Source: CAWFGW01 sp963849955 (GTDB lineage Bacteria > Bacteroidota > Bacteroidia > Cytophagales > JAAEPT01). From it: a DNA stretch of 64,000 nucleotides. The DNA lies in the NCBI GenBank assembly GCA_963849955.1, contig CAWKJU010000019.1, positions 1 to 64,000 of the forward strand, given 5' to 3'. Below are positions 62,076 to 64,000 of this stretch, in pieces. Made by a program: the position numbers and the translations under genes. The notes below the pieces were generated by a model. The model worked only from the letters and a program-made list of their open reading frames with translations. It was not told the origin of the DNA and ran no database searches. Position 1 is the first letter of the stretch; each line of letters begins with the position of its first letter.

Positions 62076-64000
62076 ATGTCCAACCATACCTTCAACATAC
62101 TCACATTCAATCATCCTCAGGAAGAACAAACCTTTTACTTCACTGACCAGGAACAAGAAAACCTCACACGGATTTACAAATCCTTAGTGCCTGATGAGGT
62201 CATTGAAAAGTATGGAGAGCAAGACCATTATTACACCTCATTTACAGTTGAGCAGGAAGATTTCTTAGTGGTATCAAAACCCACAAGTCCACAGTTTGAA
62301 GCCAAGACAAATGAGCAAGGTGAAGAACGTTCATATACCATCCGTAATTCTACCTTTTCCACTTCAGTACTAAAGAGATATTACAATTCGCTCATTCATA
62401 GCCAATTCAAAGGGAAAGGATTTTTAGTGAAGCCCAATTTTGTAAGTGATACAGAAGTTTGGCTTCCAAGTGCCAAACAAGACACCACAGGCAAGTACAA
62501 GATATTCGACCGCTTCTCCCTCAAAGTACAGTTTAAGACAGTTTCCGACAGTCTTGAATTGTTGGTGACATTTGAAGGTAAATCCAAAATCTTCAAAGTT
62601 CCTGTCTCCACTCTTTTAGAGGATGTATCACCGACAGATATTAATTGGGTAGTCTATGAAAAAGGACTGTACCGATTTGATGAATTACCTGATAGTGGCA
62701 AAAGAGAATATGACAAGGTGTATCCCGTATGGAATTTCGAAATCAGAGATGCACTAATGCAAGGAACGGAAGCCCCGGACAAAACCAATAAGTACAAAAA
62801 GTTCAAAGATGGAATTGACAACTTCTATACTCAATACCTGAATACAGATGAGTTCAAAACTATTATTCCTATTTCCTCAAATGGATTCATTCCAGTAAAT
62901 AAAATCAATATCGGGTCAGTCAACAATTCCAGTAACCGCCTTTTATTCGGTAAAGAAAATTCTGGCATTGTGCCAATGGATGGAATGAAAGAGCATGGCC
63001 CTTTTGGATTAAGTCCTACTACTAAAATTCACTACTTTTTTATCTTTCATAAAGATGATCAGCCCATCGCTGAGAAGATGGACAGCTATTTCAGGGGATC
63101 GGAATTTGGGTTTAAAGGATTGGTCAAGTTCATTCATACACCTTACCACACTGAAAAAGGGTTCAGTGTTAGGTTTGAAGACAGAGACAATCCATGGCCT
63201 GAAATCTATGAAGCCATTACCAACAAACACTTTGAATCAGATATTCAGTACATCGCTATTTATATCAGTCCGTTCTCCAAGAATGCACCAGATAAATCAA
63301 GAAGGAAGATATACTACAAGCTGAAAGAATTACTACTGAAAGAGGGTGTCTCTTCACAGGTGATTGATGGCGAAAAAGTATTGACCAACGAAAAGTATTA
63401 TTACAGCCTACCGAATATTGCTATTGCCATTTTAGCCAAACTGAACGGCATCCCTTGGAAGCTGGATACAAAGCTTAAAAATGAATTGATAGTAGGCATT
63501 GGAGCATTTAGAAACTCAGAAGTTGACATACAATATATAGGTAGTGCTTTTAGCTTCGCTAACAATGGGAAATTCAACCGTTTTGAGTGCTTTCAGAAAG
63601 ACCAAACAAAGGAGTTAGCAGGTTCAATTATCAGAGCGGTAAAGGAGTATGCAAATGTAAATACAGGCATCAAACGCCTTGTGATACACTTCTACAAGAG
63701 TATGAGCCAAGATGAATTACAACCAATAGAAGACGGCCTCAAAGACCTTGGATTAGACATTCCAGTATTTATAGTTTCCATCAACAAGACAGAATCCTCA
63801 GACATTGTTGCATTTGATAACAGTTGGAAAGACCTTATGCCAATGAGTGGCACTTTCATAAAGGTTGGATACAATAAGTTCCTGCTATTCAACAACACAA
63901 GATACAGTCCAAAATTTTACAGCTTCCATGACGGCTTTCCGTTTCCGATAAAGCTGAAAATCTTTTGTACAGAAAAAGAATTGGTTGAAGAATACAAGAC
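62076..64000 (+). CDS. Prokaryotic Argonaute (long form), apparently catalytically inactive, 3' end outside window
   Basis: An uninterrupted frame of 641 codons runs from the ATG at 62076 past the window edge. The MID-PIWI junction shows the Argonaute hallmark LPNIAIAILAKLNGIPWKL (about 446-464), then the first PIWI strand ELIVGIGAFRNSE. Gly476 stands where the first catalytic Asp is expected. The third catalytic position (VIHFYKSM, Tyr540) also lacks Asp, while Glu504 in RFECF could be the glutamate finger. N-terminal (1-150), PAZ-like (150-260) and MID (330-470) regions are inferred from length and order. Argonautes use short guides to find nucleic acids. An inactive PIWI implies a separate effector, and a nuclease gene ends 9 bases upstream. 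It shares the defence operon. Confidence 0.85.
   Translation, partial: MSNHTFNILTFNHPQEEQTFYFTDQEQENLTRIYKSLVPDEVIEKYGEQDHYYTSFTVEQEDFLVVSKPTSPQFEAKTNEQGEERSYTIRNSTFSTSVLKRYYNSLIHSQFKGKGFLVKPNFVSDTEVWLPSAKQDTTGKYKIFDRFSLKVQFKTVSDSLELLVTFEGKSKIFKVPVSTLLEDVSPTDINWVVYEKGLYRFDELPDSGKREYDKVYPVWNFEIRDALMQGTEAPDKTNKYKKFKDGIDNFYTQYLNTDEFKTIIPISSNGFIPVNKINIGSVNNSSNRLLFGKENSGIVPMDGMKEHGPFGLSPTTKIHYFFIFHKDDQPIAEKMDSYFRGSEFGFKGLVKFIHTPYHTEKGFSVRFEDRDNPWPEIYEAITNKHFESDIQYIAIYISPFSKNAPDKSRRKIYYKLKELLLKEGVSSQVIDGEKVLTNEKYYYSLPNIAIAILAKLNGIPWKLDTKLKNELIVGIGAFRNSEVDIQYIGSAFSFANNGKFNRFECFQKDQTKELAGSIIRAVKEYANVNTGIKRLVIHFYKSMSQDELQPIEDGLKDLGLDIPVFIVSINKTESSDIVAFDNSWKDLMPMSGTFIKVGYNKFLLFNNTRYSPKFYSFHDGFPFPIKLKIFCTEKELVEEYK

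Larger units (their letters stand above)
49683..64000 (+). mobile_element. Integrated mobile element with defence cargo, right end outside the window
   Basis: Everything after mnmE is one co-oriented block: integrase, excisionase-like proteins, an RteC-like protein, a primase/helicase pair, then restriction-modification and Argonaute genes. No housekeeping gene occurs. By eye, the backbone genes (50-55.9 kb) are less AT-rich than the restriction genes (56-61 kb), suggesting cargo of separate origin. No relaxase or conjugation gene is visible. The left boundary is taken as the mnmE stop, and the true attachment repeats could not be identified because the right end lies beyond 64000. Confidence 0.75.

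Noticed and set aside
49683..64000. CRISPR array or Cas genes near the Argonaute
   Set aside because: No regularly spaced direct repeats with unique spacers and no Cas-like protein were seen; the repeats present are short tandem or operator-like.

Overview
The window looks like a chromosomal segment of a Bacteroidota bacterium, probably from the order Flavobacteriales. The DNA is AT-rich. Promoters follow the TTTG / TAnnTTTG pattern. There are several type IX secretion (T9SS) cargo proteins and a PorP/SprF-family protein. The gene order parA-parB-DUF5683-dapB-lepB and the very large signal peptidase I with an internal insertion are both typical of this group. Genus and species cannot be read from the sequence.

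Layout. 1-4891: parA (frame broken by two one-base deletions), parB, a DUF5683-like membrane protein, dapB and lepB, closed by a hairpin terminator. 5185-8874: purL. 9216-10403: an archaeal-type AAA ATPase behind three tandem 14-bp operator-like repeats. 10414-15235: a surface/secretion module with a PorP/SprF protein, a divergent ECF sigma factor, an anti-sigma-like membrane protein and two secreted proteins. 15407-22445: HPP membrane protein, an exported unknown, rimK with its RimB-like partner, a dipeptide epimerase, an OmpA-family protein and a HEPN-like protein. 22511-28842: a 1709-residue CotH/lamin-tail T9SS protein and a thioredoxin-like protein. 28858-32649: ribosomal operon rpsF-rpsR-rplI, a small unknown, a metallo-beta-lactamase-fold hydrolase, accA and tRNA-Asp. 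32801-44895: two lipoproteins, prfB with its programmed +1 frameshift, a class III aminotransferase, a BaiN-like flavoprotein, a thiamine-binding-like protein, GtrA, murI, a NeuD-like acyltransferase, an M3 oligoendopeptidase, a ferredoxin-type reductase and a highly charged lipoprotein. 45220-49682: FucP-like sugar transporter, an orphan ZnuB-like permease, a thioredoxin-fold protein and mnmE.

From about 49683 to the window end lies an integrated mobile element that starts immediately after mnmE. Its backbone is an excisionase-like regulator, a tyrosine integrase, an RteC-like protein, two small helix-turn-helix proteins, a BT4734-like primase-associated protein and a DUF3987 helicase/primase. 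Its cargo is a defence cluster in one tightly packed operon. The cargo comprises an XRE regulator, a fused restriction-modification enzyme, a second N6-adenine methyltransferase, a PD-(D/E)XE nuclease-like protein, and a long prokaryotic Argonaute (62076 to beyond 64000). The Argonaute PIWI domain appears to lack two catalytic aspartates. A presumably nuclease-dead Argonaute that follows a separate nuclease gene by 9 bp, downstream of two methyltransferases, is the most interesting thing in this window.

Limits: all calls come from reading the sequence by eye. No database search was possible, and the Argonaute gene is cut by the window edge, as is the far end of the element.
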